64,000 bases of DNA from positions 124,001 to 188,000 of the forward strand of contig JBMNGX010000002.1 in assembly GCA_050950065.1 (NCBI GenBank), read 5' to 3'. Numbering within the stretch: position 1 is the first letter of the stretch; every line of letters starts with the position of its first letter. Below, piece after piece: positions 7,557 to 15,779 of this stretch. Below the pieces are notes generated by a model that searched no databases, was not told where the DNA came from, and saw nothing but the letters and a program-made list of their open reading frames with translations. This DNA is from JBAYOE01 sp050950065 (GTDB lineage: Bacteria > Spirochaetota > Spirochaetia > Sphaerochaetales > Sphaerochaetaceae). The position numbers were made by a program, and so were the translations under genes.

Positions 7557-8543
7557 ATGCCAGTAAAAATTTCAGATGCACTTCCAGCAAGGAAAATTTT
7601 AGAAGAAGAAAATATCTTTGTAATGACTGAGAAAAGGGCTTTAAGTCAAGATATTAGACCCCTAAAACTTCTTATTTTAAATTTGATGCCTCTGAAAACT
7701 AAAACTGAAACTAGCTTGTTAAGAAGATTGAGTAATACTCCACTACAAATAGAGGTGGACTTTTTAAGAACGGCCACTTATCAATCCAAAAATGCCTCAA
7801 AAGAGTATTTAAATGAGTTTTATAAAACTTTTGATGAGGTTAAAAATTCAACTTATGATGGATTAATTATTACTGGAGCTCCTGTTGAATTGATGGAGTT
7901 TGAAGAGGTCGATTATTGGGGTGAGTTAGTTGAAATAATGAACTGGGCAACTAAAAATGTTTTTGCCTCTTTATTTTTATGTTGGGGCTCTCAAGCAGCT
8001 TTATACCACTACTACAAAATCCCAAAATATTTAAACGATAAGAAAATTTTTGGAATTTTTGATCACACTGTTAGTGAAGAGAACAGCCCCCTATTAAGGG
8101 GCTTTGATGAGAAGTTTAAAGCTCCCCATTCACGTCACACATATGTGAAAAAAGAGGATATTTTAAAAAATAAAAACCTCAAGATTTTAAGTGAGAGTGA
8201 AAAGGCAGGGTTGTACATAGTGGCAACTAAGGATGATCGACAAGTTTATGTTTTTGGCCATCCAGAGTATGAAAAAACAACCTTAAAAGATGAGTATTTA
8301 CGCGATGTTGAGAGTAATCAACCAATAATGATTCCATTTAACTACTTTGTTGATGATGATCCTGCTAATGAGATAAATGTTACGTGGTTTAGTCATGCTC
8401 AACTGTTGTACACCAACTGGTTAAACTACTATGTTTATCAAACAACACCGTACGATTTAAACTTACTTCCCAACCCCAAAGGATCTCCTGCAGAGCCTAA
8501 GAGGATTGATTTGGATAGTAATAGGGAAATTGAGAAGAGTTAA
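7557..8543 (+). CDS. metA: Homoserine O-acetyltransferase (MetA family)
   Basis: Activates homoserine for methionine synthesis. The 328-residue protein has the MetA core with 'TGAPVELMEFEEVDYW' and the acyl-accepting cysteine in 'LFLCWGSQAAL'. By direct count the Cys is residue 142 and the specificity position is Glu111. In this family Glu111 goes with acetyl-CoA and Gly with succinyl-CoA, so O-acetylhomoserine is the expected product. That matches MetY, encoded 2 nt upstream and certainly co-transcribed. The active-site His/Glu pair is expected in the C-terminal half ('FGHPEYE'). Confidence 0.93.
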   Translation: MPVKISDALPARKILEEENIFVMTEKRALSQDIRPLKLLILNLMPLKTKTETSLLRRLSNTPLQIEVDFLRTATYQSKNASKEYLNEFYKTFDEVKNSTYDGLIITGAPVELMEFEEVDYWGELVEIMNWATKNVFASLFLCWGSQAALYHYYKIPKYLNDKKIFGIFDHTVSEENSPLLRGFDEKFKAPHSRHTYVKKEDILKNKNLKILSESEKAGLYIVATKDDRQVYVFGHPEYEKTTLKDEYLRDVESNQPIMIPFNYFVDDDPANEINVTWFSHAQLLYTNWLNYYVYQTTPYDLNLLPNPKGSPAEPKRIDLDSNREIEKS

Positions 8544-8575
8544 ATTTAAATAATTGTAAAAATGAACCAAGATAA

Positions 8576-8602
8576 TTGGCAAATAGGCAATAAATCTATA
8601 AG
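8576..8602 (+). promoter_or_regulatory. Candidate promoter of serA-serC-lrp
   Basis: TTGGCA at 8576-8581 and TATAAG at 8597-8602 with a short 15-nt spacer. This gives a leader of about 27 nt that includes the AAGGAG of serA. Confidence 0.45.
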
Positions 8603-8635
8603 ATGGTTCTAGTCAGAATAACAAGGAGTAAGGCG

Positions 8636-9520
8636 ATGGTTCTTTTAATTTCAGATGCATTCGACCCCTCATTAGCAAAGAAGCTTGAGGCGTTTGGGGA
8701 AGTGACAACAGATAAAAGTCGTTTATCTGAAGCTACTGTAGTATTAGTGCGTAGTAAGACCACTTGTGACAAAGAGTATATCGATTCTGCAAAAAGCCTA
8801 AAAGTAATTTTACGTGGCGGAGTTGGTGTTGATAACATCGATGTCTCTTATGCTAAAAGTAAAAATATTATAGTGCGTAACACCCCTCAATCCTCAGCAA
8901 TTGCTGTTGCTGAATTAGCCTTTGCTTTAATGCTCAGTGTCCCAAATCGCCTCATTGAGTATCACAACGGGATGAAAGAGGGAAAGTGGCTTAAGAAATT
9001 AAAAAGAAGTGAACTTTATGGGAAGAAATTGGCCATCTTAGGGATGGGCAATATTGCCACAAAGTTGGCCCAAAGGGCAGTTGCTTTTGGAATGGATGTT
9101 GTTGCTTACGATAAGTATGTAAACAACAGCAATGTTGCAAAAATGGTGGGGACAGTTGAAGAGGCTGTTGCTACAGCAGACTACATTCAAATGCATCTTC
9201 CTTTAACCAATGAAACTGAAAATATTTTCTGTGAAAACATTATAAACAAATGTCAGAATTCCCCTGTTGTTATCAACACCGGTAGAGGTGGATGTGTAGA
9301 TGCAGATGCGATGTTAAAAGCTCTTAACAGCGGTGTTATTAGTTGGTACGCTACCGATGTTTATCTAACAGATCCCCCCAATGAAGACTATCCACTTCTT
9401 GCTTCAGATCGGGTAACACTCACTCCCCACGTTGGGGCAAATAGTGAAGAGAACCTTTTAAGAATAGGGGATGAGATTTGTACTATCTTACAAGAATTAA
9501 TTGGACGAGGTGATCTATGA
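8636..9520 (+). CDS. serA: D-3-phosphoglycerate dehydrogenase (short form)
   Basis: First step of serine synthesis: oxidises 3-phosphoglycerate with NAD. The 294-residue protein is the short two-domain form without an ACT regulatory domain. It shows 'ILRGGVGVDNID', the nucleotide-binding 'LGMGNIATKLAQRA', 'INTGRGGCVD' with the catalytic Arg region, and 'TLTPHVGANSEEN' with the catalytic His. An ATG at 8603 is in frame, but AAGGAG at 8623-8628 sits 7 nt before ATG 8636, so 8636 is chosen. The stop overlaps the serC start by 4 nt, so translation is probably coupled. Confidence 0.9.
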   Translation: MVLLISDAFDPSLAKKLEAFGEVTTDKSRLSEATVVLVRSKTTCDKEYIDSAKSLKVILRGGVGVDNIDVSYAKSKNIIVRNTPQSSAIAVAELAFALMLSVPNRLIEYHNGMKEGKWLKKLKRSELYGKKLAILGMGNIATKLAQRAVAFGMDVVAYDKYVNNSNVAKMVGTVEEAVATADYIQMHLPLTNETENIFCENIINKCQNSPVVINTGRGGCVDADAMLKALNSGVISWYATDVYLTDPPNEDYPLLASDRVTLTPHVGANSEENLLRIGDEICTILQELIGRGDL

Positions 9521-10608
9521 CAAATAATCGAAAAAAGAACTTTTTTGCAGGGCCCTCGGTGCTCCCAATTGAAGTTTTACAAGAGCTAGAAAGAGAAATT
9601 GGTGAATATAACAATGAAGGGCTCTCTATTATAGAGGCGAGTCATAGAGACCAACCTTTTACCGACATGTATTTTGAAACTCTAGATTTAGTGAAAGAGT
9701 TGTTAAATATTAATGATAATTACGACATCCTGTTTTTAGGTGGTGGGGCTACATTGCAATTTTCAATGGCTCCTTTAAACTATCTAAAGCCAAATACTGT
9801 TGCCGATTATATTAAAAGTGGTACTTGGTCCAACAAGGCAGCAAGTGATGCTGCGAAGATAGGAGATATCAACATCTACTTTGATGGTAGTGAGAGTAAC
9901 TACTCAACACTTCCTGATCCTAAAAGTGTAAGAGCTTCAGAGAATTCTTCCTATTTATATCTGTGTTCAAATGAGACTACAGGGGGAATAGCATGGCAAG
10001 ATTTCCCTAACTTAAAAGAGACCCCTTTGATTGCAGATATGTCCAGCGATATTTTATCACGCCCAGTAGATGTATCTAAGTTTGCCTTAATCTTTGCAGG
10101 TGTTCAAAAAAACTTAGGTCCTGCAGGGGCTACTTTAGTTATTTTAAACAAAGATATGTATGAAAGGCAAAATAAATCGTTGCCAACCTATTTAAACTAT
10201 TACAGCCACACAAAAACTGGTGGCTTAACCAATACACCCCCAATTTTTTCCATTTGGACAGTTAAATTGGTCTTACAATGGATAAAAGCTAATGGAGGAG
10301 CCGAAGGGATGGCAAAAAGAGCTTCTCTTAAATCAACTATGTTGTATGATACAATTGATGGTAGTGGTGGATTTTACATTAGCCCAGTCGATAAGAGATA
10401 TCGATCTAAGATGAATGTTGTTTTTAAACTTCCTAGTGAAGAGTTGGAAAAAGAGTTTGTCGCAATGAGCAAAGAGGCAAACATGGTTGGGTTAAATGGG
10501 CATAGAAGTGTTGGTGGACTAAGGGCCAGTATTTATAACTCACTTCCTGTAGAGGACGTTAAAGCTCTTAGTGATTTCATGAATGAGTTTAAAAGGATAA
10601 AAGGATGA
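9517..10608 (+). CDS. serC: Phosphoserine aminotransferase
   Basis: A PLP aminotransferase that converts 3-phosphohydroxypyruvate and glutamate to phosphoserine. Its 363 residues match the family. Visible are 'FFAGPSVLPIEVL' at the N terminus, 'SHRDQPFTDM', 'FLGGGATLQF', the Schiff-base lysine in 'FAGVQKNLGPAG', and 'GHRSVGGLRASIYNS' near the C terminus. It overlaps serA upstream and the lrp gene downstream by 4 nt each (ATGA), so the three form one operon. No phosphoserine phosphatase gene is adjacent. Confidence 0.94.
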   Translation: MTNNRKKNFFAGPSVLPIEVLQELEREIGEYNNEGLSIIEASHRDQPFTDMYFETLDLVKELLNINDNYDILFLGGGATLQFSMAPLNYLKPNTVADYIKSGTWSNKAASDAAKIGDINIYFDGSESNYSTLPDPKSVRASENSSYLYLCSNETTGGIAWQDFPNLKETPLIADMSSDILSRPVDVSKFALIFAGVQKNLGPAGATLVILNKDMYERQNKSLPTYLNYYSHTKTGGLTNTPPIFSIWTVKLVLQWIKANGGAEGMAKRASLKSTMLYDTIDGSGGFYISPVDKRYRSKMNVVFKLPSEELEKEFVAMSKEANMVGLNGHRSVGGLRASIYNSLPVEDVKALSDFMNEFKRIKG

Positions 10609-11060
10609 TTAAGAAGATTGACGAGACTAACAAAGCAATTATTAGGCAATTAGCTGACGGGAGAAAACCTTTTAGTGCTATTGCTGATGAGCTCTCCATT
10701 ACTGAAAACACTGTTCGCTCCCGTGTTAACAAGTTGATAGAGGAGGGGATTTTACAAATTACCGGTCTTGTTAATCCAGCTAGCGTCCCAGGAGTTCAAG
10801 TTGTAATGATGGGTGTTAAACTTAGAACATTAGATCTAGGACGCAAAGCTGAAGAATTTTCCCGCCTCAGAGGGGTTGTCTCTGCTGTAGTTGTTACTGG
10901 AAGGTACGATTTGATTGTTCAAGCAATTGTTAGTGAAGAAGATGATTTAACTTTGCTTGAATTTTTCAACAAAGAGCTAGCTAAGGTTTCTGAGATATTA
11001 GAGGTGGAAACCTTTGTAGTTTACCAATCATTTAACTACAGAGTCCCCTTTATTTTATAA
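10605..11060 (+). CDS. Lrp/AsnC family transcriptional regulator
   Basis: A 151-residue regulator with an N-terminal winged helix-turn-helix ('IRQLADGRKPFSAIADELSI' then 'TVRSRVNKLIEEGIL') and a C-terminal RAM ligand-binding domain ('VVTGRYDLIVQAIV'). Its start overlaps the serC stop by 4 nt, which suggests it senses an amino acid linked to serine metabolism. It also lies just upstream of the ectoine locus. AsnC-type regulators are found in ectoine-use clusters of other bacteria, so a role there cannot be excluded. Confidence 0.85.
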   Translation: MIKKIDETNKAIIRQLADGRKPFSAIADELSITENTVRSRVNKLIEEGILQITGLVNPASVPGVQVVMMGVKLRTLDLGRKAEEFSRLRGVVSAVVVTGRYDLIVQAIVSEEDDLTLLEFFNKELAKVSEILEVETFVVYQSFNYRVPFIL

Positions 11061-11205
11061 AAGGGATATCTAACATCACTTTCCTCTTTTTTAAATTGTC
11101 AGACAAACCATATATTTAGGTTATCATAATTATATCGCTATTTAATTACTGATATATTGAATAATTTCTTTATCTATTAAGAAATAGAAAGTTTAAAAAT
11201 ATTTG

Positions 11206-11234
11206 TTGACATATTGTAAAACCTATAGAATAAT
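11206..11234 (+). promoter_or_regulatory. Strong promoter of the iclR gene (leaderless)
   Basis: TTGACA at 11206-11211, a 17-nt spacer and AATAAT at 11229-11234. The ATG at 11241 begins 6 nt after the -10 box, so the mRNA should start at or within a base or two of the start codon. The 180-bp gap before it is AT-rich, with a TTTCTT/AAGAAA inverted repeat near 11166-11186 and nothing else recognised. Confidence 0.65.
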
Positions 11235-11240
11235 GATGAT

Positions 11241-11280
11241 ATGTTTCAACAAACAAACAAAAGTTCAAATATTGAAACAT
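11241..11280. promoter_or_regulatory. Perfect 9-bp inverted repeat over the iclR start, operator candidate
   Basis: ATGTTTCAA at 11241-11249 and TTGAAACAT at 11272-11280 are exact inverted copies with 31 bp between centres, about three helical turns. They lie just after the expected transcription start. They could be an autoregulatory IclR operator or an RNA hairpin hiding the start codon. Confidence 0.5.
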
Positions 11281-12023
11281 CTTACCAGCTGGCTACCACT
11301 GTGATTAAGGCGTTTCGCCTTTTAGAATTCATCTCAGTTAATCAGCCTGTCTCTCCATCAACTATGTGTAAAGAGTTGGAAATGACCCGTGCAGGGGTAC
11401 ATAGGCTCTTATACACTTTAGTTACGTTAGGCTATGTGGAGAAGTCTAGGATGGGATATCAACTATCTTTGAAAGTGTTCCAACTAGGAAGTACTGTCCC
11501 TATTAAAGAGCAACTTAGAGAGTCAGCTAAATCAAAAATGTATGAGTTGGAGCGAATTGCCAAAGAGAATATCTATTTAACTGTATTGTACCACGACATG
11601 GTTATTGCAATTGAAGAGGTAAAAAGCTCTCACACTGTTGTGCTCAATCCAGATGTAACTTATACTTATCCAGTGAACACTTGCGCATCAGGTAAGTTGC
11701 TCATCTCTAGTATGAGTGAAGAAGAGCTTGATAGTTATTTAGATCGAGTGGTTTTTATCCAGAAAACTGCCTCCACTATAATGGATAAAAATATTTTCAA
11801 AAAAAGGGTTAAAGAGGCAGGTCAAAAGGGGTACGCAACCGAACTTATGGAATTCGGGAATCATTTAAATTCAATCGCTGCACCTATATATAATAGGGAT
11901 CAAGAGGTCTTTGCTACTATAGCAATTTCAGGCCCCTCTATGCGATTTACAGAACAAAGGATGCAAGAACTGATAGATCCACTGCGTGAGGTGGCTTATC
12001 AGATAACAAATAGCATGAGTTAA
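11241..12023 (+). CDS. IclR family transcriptional regulator, likely controlling the ectoine locus
   Basis: The 260-residue protein has an N-terminal winged helix ('VIKAFRLLEFISVNQPVSPS', 'GVHRLLYTLVTLGYVEKS') and a C-terminal GAF-like effector domain ('YTYPVNTCASGKLLISSMS', 'LNSIAAPIYNRD'). It lies 49 bp upstream of, and is co-directional with, the aminotransferase that opens the ectoine-degradation cluster. In proteobacterial ectoine clusters this place is usually held by the MocR-type regulator EnuR, so an IclR protein would be a replacement. No Shine-Dalgarno precedes the ATG. The effector is unknown; a pathway intermediate such as acetyl-diaminobutyrate is a reasonable guess. Confidence 0.88.
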   Translation: MFQQTNKSSNIETSYQLATTVIKAFRLLEFISVNQPVSPSTMCKELEMTRAGVHRLLYTLVTLGYVEKSRMGYQLSLKVFQLGSTVPIKEQLRESAKSKMYELERIAKENIYLTVLYHDMVIAIEEVKSSHTVVLNPDVTYTYPVNTCASGKLLISSMSEEELDSYLDRVVFIQKTASTIMDKNIFKKRVKEAGQKGYATELMEFGNHLNSIAAPIYNRDQEVFATIAISGPSMRFTEQRMQELIDPLREVAYQITNSMS

Positions 12024-12072
12024 AAAAATAGCCCAGACGAAAAGTCAAAAACAGGGCAAAAGGAGAGTCGTT

Positions 12073-13458
12073 ATGGATAATGAGAAGCTGTTTCAAGAGA
12101 TGTCAATCGAAGGAGCTCCTAAGATTGTAGCAGTCCCACCAGGGCCAAAATCAAAAGGGATTTTGCAATACCAATGGGACAACGAAAGTTCCGCAGTTTC
12201 ATACTCAAAAGGTATGCCAATGGGAATTGCTAGAGGTAAAGGTGCAACAATTGAAGACGTCGACGGTAACGTCTATATTGATATGTTTAGTGGTGCTGGT
12301 GTTATGGCCCTTGGTCATGGGCATCCCGAAGTTTTAAAAGCTTCCCACGAACAAATTGATAAAGTTACTCACACTCTTGATATTCCTTCTGAAACAAGAC
12401 AAAAAATGGTTGCAACACTTAAAAGTGTTCTTCCTAAAGAATTAAGTCGTGTTTTCTTTGGTGGTCCAACTGGATCAGACGCTGTTGAGCAAGCTATTAA
12501 ATTGGCAAAATACAACACAAAAAGAAATGCTATCATCGCTTTTGAGGGTGCATACCACGGAATGACCGGTATGTCATTAGCATTAACTAGTGATATTGGC
12601 CACCGCGAAGGTGTTGGACAATTAGTTCCTGGCGTTCAATACATCCCATTCCCCTACGAGTACCGAAACCCCTTCGGATGTCCAGATGAGAAAGTTCAAG
12701 ACCAAGCAGCTGACTTCTTAGAGAGAATCTTAGAAGACTCACACTCTGGTTATGACCTTCCAGCAGCAGTTATTTTAGAGTCTGTTCAAGGTGAAGGTGG
12801 AACAATCATTCCTTCAAAACGTTTCTTACAAAGAGTTCGTGAAATCACAAAGAAATATGGTGTTATCATGATTTGTGACGAAATCCAAGCTGGTCTTGGT
12901 AGAACTGGTAAAATGTGGGCCTTCGAACATGGTGATATCGTTCCAGATATCGTAACAATGAGTAAAGCTCTTGGTGGAATTGGATTCCCAATTTCTGCTA
13001 TCGCATTTACTGAAGAGCTCAACACAATGCCAACAGCTAAATCAATTGGTACTTTCCGCGGTAACATGATTGCATTTGCTGCTGGGCACACAGCTATTGA
13101 GTGGATGAAAGAGCACAAAATTCCAGAGCGTGCAGCACGTCTTGGTGAAAAAGCTCTTCCACGCATGAAAGAGATTGAGAAAAAGTACGACATCGTTGGT
13201 GAAGTTCGTGGTATTGGTTTAATGCTTGCTATTGAGATGGTTACCGATAGAGCCAGCAAAAACCCAGCTCCTGCATTAGCAAAAGCTATCAGAAAGTATG
13301 CTCACCAAAGAGGTGTTATGATTGAAGTTGGTGGACACCACAACAACGTTGCCCGCTTACTACCTCCTTTAGTGATTCCTGAGGATTACCTAATGAAGGG
13401 AATTGACATTATTGAGAGCGTTATTGCCGATTTAGAAAAAGGCAAATTAGAAGTTTAA
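12073..13458 (+). CDS. doeD: Class III aminotransferase, probable L-2,4-diaminobutyrate transaminase
   Basis: A 461-residue PLP enzyme of the omega-aminotransferase family. Visible are 'DMFSGAGVMALGHGHPEVL', 'GPTGSDAVEQAIKLAKYNTK', 'YHGMTGMSLALTS', 'MICDEIQAGLGRTG' and the Schiff-base lysine in 'TMSKALGGIGFP' (Lys near 298). The pattern is that of diaminobutyrate-2-oxoglutarate aminotransferases. In this cluster it should convert diaminobutyrate, released from ectoine, to aspartate semialdehyde. AAAGGAG precedes the ATG. asd follows after 18 bp. The DABA assignment rests on family likeness plus context; other 4-aminobutyrate-type substrates are possible. Confidence 0.8.
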   Translation: MDNEKLFQEMSIEGAPKIVAVPPGPKSKGILQYQWDNESSAVSYSKGMPMGIARGKGATIEDVDGNVYIDMFSGAGVMALGHGHPEVLKASHEQIDKVTHTLDIPSETRQKMVATLKSVLPKELSRVFFGGPTGSDAVEQAIKLAKYNTKRNAIIAFEGAYHGMTGMSLALTSDIGHREGVGQLVPGVQYIPFPYEYRNPFGCPDEKVQDQAADFLERILEDSHSGYDLPAAVILESVQGEGGTIIPSKRFLQRVREITKKYGVIMICDEIQAGLGRTGKMWAFEHGDIVPDIVTMSKALGGIGFPISAIAFTEELNTMPTAKSIGTFRGNMIAFAAGHTAIEWMKEHKIPERAARLGEKALPRMKEIEKKYDIVGEVRGIGLMLAIEMVTDRASKNPAPALAKAIRKYAHQRGVMIEVGGHHNNVARLLPPLVIPEDYLMKGIDIIESVIADLEKGKLEV

Positions 13459-13476
13459 TTAAAGAGGTATTTAATT

Positions 13477-14493
13477 ATGGGTAAAGAATATGTTGTAGCA
13501 GTCGTCGGCGCCATGGGCGCCGTCGGCACCGAGATGATTAATACGCTGGAAAGAAGGAACTTCCCAGCAAAAGAGCTTGTACCATTAGATATTGCCAGCC
13601 AAGTTGGCAAAGAGGTTGAGTTCAAAGGTAAAAAATGGAGTGTTAAAGAGGCCAAAAAAGGTGCTTTCGTTGGAGTAGATATTGCTATTTTCTCCGCTGG
13701 TGGTGCTGCTAGTGCTGCTTTAGCTCCAATTGCTGCTGAAGAGGGAGCCATTGTTGTTGACAATAGTAGTCAATGGAGAATGGATCCAAATACTCCTTTA
13801 GTAGTACCTGAGGTTAACCCACAAGATTTAGATTGGCACAAAGGAATTATTGCTAACCCTAACTGTTCAACAACACAAATGTTAGTTCCTTTAAAACCAA
13901 TTCACGATGCAGCTACCATTAAGAGAATTGTAGTTTCAACCTACCAAGCTGTCTCTGGTGGTGGAAAAGGTGCATTAGCTGGTCTAAAAGAAGAGGCTGA
14001 TGAGTACGCAGAAAAAGGTGAAGTACTTACCCCTAGAGTATATCCTAAACAAATTATGTTTAACTTAGTTCCCCACATCGACGTTTTCGAAGAGGGTGGG
14101 TATACCAAAGAAGAGTACAAAATGATTAACGAAACACACAAAATGCTCAGCAAAGATATTGCTGTAACAGCAACTTGTGTTCGTGTTCCTGTTGTTTATG
14201 GCCACAGTGAGTCCATCAATATCGAGACTGAGAAAAAACTTACAGCTGATGAGGTTCGTGAGTTATTATCAAAGGCTCCTGGTATTAAAGTTATGGATGA
14301 TCCTGCTAACGTCCTCTATCCAACACCAATTGAAAGTAACGACGAAGATGCCGTTATGATTGGTAGAATTAGAGAAGACTTCTCTGTTGAGAACGGGATT
14401 AACTTATGGTGTGTTGCCAATAATATTAAAAAAGGTGCTGCATTGAACGCAGTTCAAATTGCTGAAACCTTAATTAAGAGGAATTTGGTATAG
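13477..14493 (+). CDS. asd: Aspartate-semialdehyde dehydrogenase (phosphorylating type)
   Basis: Interconverts L-aspartyl phosphate and L-aspartate semialdehyde with NADP(H). The 338-residue protein has the NADP loop 'VGAMGAVGTE' at the N terminus, catalytic Cys130 in 'IANPNCSTTQM', and 'STYQAVSGGGKGAL'. Halomonas-type clusters use DoeC, an NAD-dependent dehydrogenase, at this step. Here the biosynthetic phosphorylating fold sits between the transaminase and the amidohydrolase, with an aspartokinase at the end of the block. I infer that it runs toward aspartyl phosphate. A GC-rich 33-nt patch codes the NADP loop (see findings). The next gene begins 3 nt after the stop. Confidence 0.92.
   Translation: MGKEYVVAVVGAMGAVGTEMINTLERRNFPAKELVPLDIASQVGKEVEFKGKKWSVKEAKKGAFVGVDIAIFSAGGAASAALAPIAAEEGAIVVDNSSQWRMDPNTPLVVPEVNPQDLDWHKGIIANPNCSTTQMLVPLKPIHDAATIKRIVVSTYQAVSGGGKGALAGLKEEADEYAEKGEVLTPRVYPKQIMFNLVPHIDVFEEGGYTKEEYKMINETHKMLSKDIAVTATCVRVPVVYGHSESINIETEKKLTADEVRELLSKAPGIKVMDDPANVLYPTPIESNDEDAVMIGRIREDFSVENGINLWCVANNIKKGAALNAVQIAETLIKRNLV
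13501..13533 (+). other. GC-rich patch with perfect hairpin in the asd 5' coding region
   Basis: Eleven codons in a row use G or C at the third position in an otherwise A/T-preferring genome. CGGCGCC (13506-13512), ATG, and GGCGCCG (13516-13522) form a perfect 7-bp inverted repeat with a 3-nt centre, starting 29 nt after the A of the start codon. Confidence 0.6.
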
Positions 14494-14496
14494 TTT

Positions 14497-15684
14497 ATGA
14501 GTATCCAAGAGGCTGTTAGATCATTAAATGATGAACTTGTAGCTTTACGGAGGGACTTCCACGCTCATCCAGAGCTTGGATTTGAGGAGTTCCGTTCGTC
14601 TGAGAAGATTCAAGAATACCTAAAAGCTTTAGGGATGAAACCACAAGTAATCTCTAAAACTGGTGTTGTTGCAACTCTAACTGGACGAACGGACAAAGGT
14701 CCGGTCTTATTAATGCGTGCAGATATGGACGCATTGCCTGTTAAAGAGGAGACCGGACTCCCCTTTGCAAGTAAAGAAGAGGGGTTAATGCATGCCTGTG
14801 GTCACGATGCCCATATGGCTATGATGTTAACTGCAGCAAAAATTCTCACAGATAAAAGAGACTCCTTCGATGGAACTATTAAATTTGTATTCCAACCCAA
14901 TGAAGAGATCGCTGGAGCTCAAATCATGATTGATGATGGTGTTTTAGAGAATCCAAAAGTTGATGCAGCAATGGGAATACACATTTGGACACCACTAGAA
15001 AGTGGTACCATTGGTGTTAAATCTGGTGCTGTTATGAGCTCAATGGATGTCTTTAAAGTTACCGTAAAAGGGAAGGGGGGGCATACAGGTTATCCTGATA
15101 GTGCTGTGGATCCCGTTGTTTGTGCTACTGCCATTGTGCAACAAGTGCAAGCAATCCAAACCCGCTTTGTTTCTCCAATGAAACCAATTGCTTTAATGTT
15201 TGGTCGCATTGCTGGTGGAACAAAAAACAATATTATTCCCGACAGCGTAGAATTGGAAGGTACATTAAGATACCTTTATGCAACCAAACCAGGTGCATAT
15301 GATCACCCAACTGATAAGTTTAAGAAATTAGTTGAAGATATTGCAAATGCTTATGGTTGTGAAGTTGAATTTGAATTTGATCACGAAAATGATGCAGTTA
15401 TTAATGACCCAGTAATGACAGCTTTAGCTTATGAAACTGCAAAAAAAATCGTAGGGGAAGAGAACATTATTGAACATGCCTCAATGGCTTGTGAAGACTT
15501 TGCCGCTTTTGGTGAAAATGTTCCTGCTGTTTTCACATTTATTGGAACAGCTAGTGAGAAGGCAAAAAGTACCTATCCTCACCACAACCCAAAATTCACA
15601 ATCGACGAAGATACCCTTCCAATAGGGGTACAATTCTTAGTTGAGGGAGCACTAGGTTATTTTGCTAGCAAAGTTAAAAGCTAG
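14497..15684 (+). CDS. M20 family amidohydrolase, probable N-acetyl-diaminobutyrate deacetylase
   Basis: A 395-residue zinc hydrolase of the M20D (HipO/IAA-amino-acid hydrolase) group. Metal-site motifs are visible: 'RADMDALPVKEETGL', 'HACGHDAHMAM', 'QPNEEIAGA', 'MGIHIW' and 'YPHHNPKF', and the dimerisation 'KGKGGHTGYPD' lies between them. It cleaves N-acyl amino acids. In this cluster the acetyl group of N-acetyl-diaminobutyrate must be removed. Known DoeB/EutE proteins belong to the aspartoacylase/AstE family, which I do not see here, so this enzyme is the candidate substitute. The substrate is inferred from position. Confidence 0.82.
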   Translation: MSIQEAVRSLNDELVALRRDFHAHPELGFEEFRSSEKIQEYLKALGMKPQVISKTGVVATLTGRTDKGPVLLMRADMDALPVKEETGLPFASKEEGLMHACGHDAHMAMMLTAAKILTDKRDSFDGTIKFVFQPNEEIAGAQIMIDDGVLENPKVDAAMGIHIWTPLESGTIGVKSGAVMSSMDVFKVTVKGKGGHTGYPDSAVDPVVCATAIVQQVQAIQTRFVSPMKPIALMFGRIAGGTKNNIIPDSVELEGTLRYLYATKPGAYDHPTDKFKKLVEDIANAYGCEVEFEFDHENDAVINDPVMTALAYETAKKIVGEENIIEHASMACEDFAAFGENVPAVFTFIGTASEKAKSTYPHHNPKFTIDEDTLPIGVQFLVEGALGYFASKVKS

Positions 15685-15686
15685 TG

Positions 15687-15695
15687 TGTTATAAT
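15687..15695 (+). promoter_or_regulatory. Extended -10 promoter in front of the TRAP transporter genes
   Basis: TG-T-TATAAT at 15687-15695 is a perfect extended -10 element just after the M20 stop. No good -35 is seen. It would give the transporter genes a second transcription start with a leader of about 78 nt. Confidence 0.45.
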
Positions 15696-15735
15696 GGTTA
15701 AGATAGCTAAAAAAAAGCTATTTAAAAAAGGACAA

Positions 15736-15762
15736 CATACGGAAAGAGGTTATATCCGTATG
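15736..15762 (+). promoter_or_regulatory. Leader hairpin upstream of dctP
   Basis: CATACGGA (15736-15743) and TCCGTATG (15755-15762) form a perfect 8-bp stem with an 11-nt loop, ending 9 nt before the GGAGGG Shine-Dalgarno of dctP. It may protect the mRNA 5' end or act as a protein site. Confidence 0.5.
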
Positions 15763-15779
15763 AAAATTAGGAGGGTTTT

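Noticed and set aside
12786..13259. 157-residue open frame antisense to the aminotransferase
   Set aside because: Shadow of a strongly conserved gene; low-complexity Ser/Ile-rich translation, no ribosome site.
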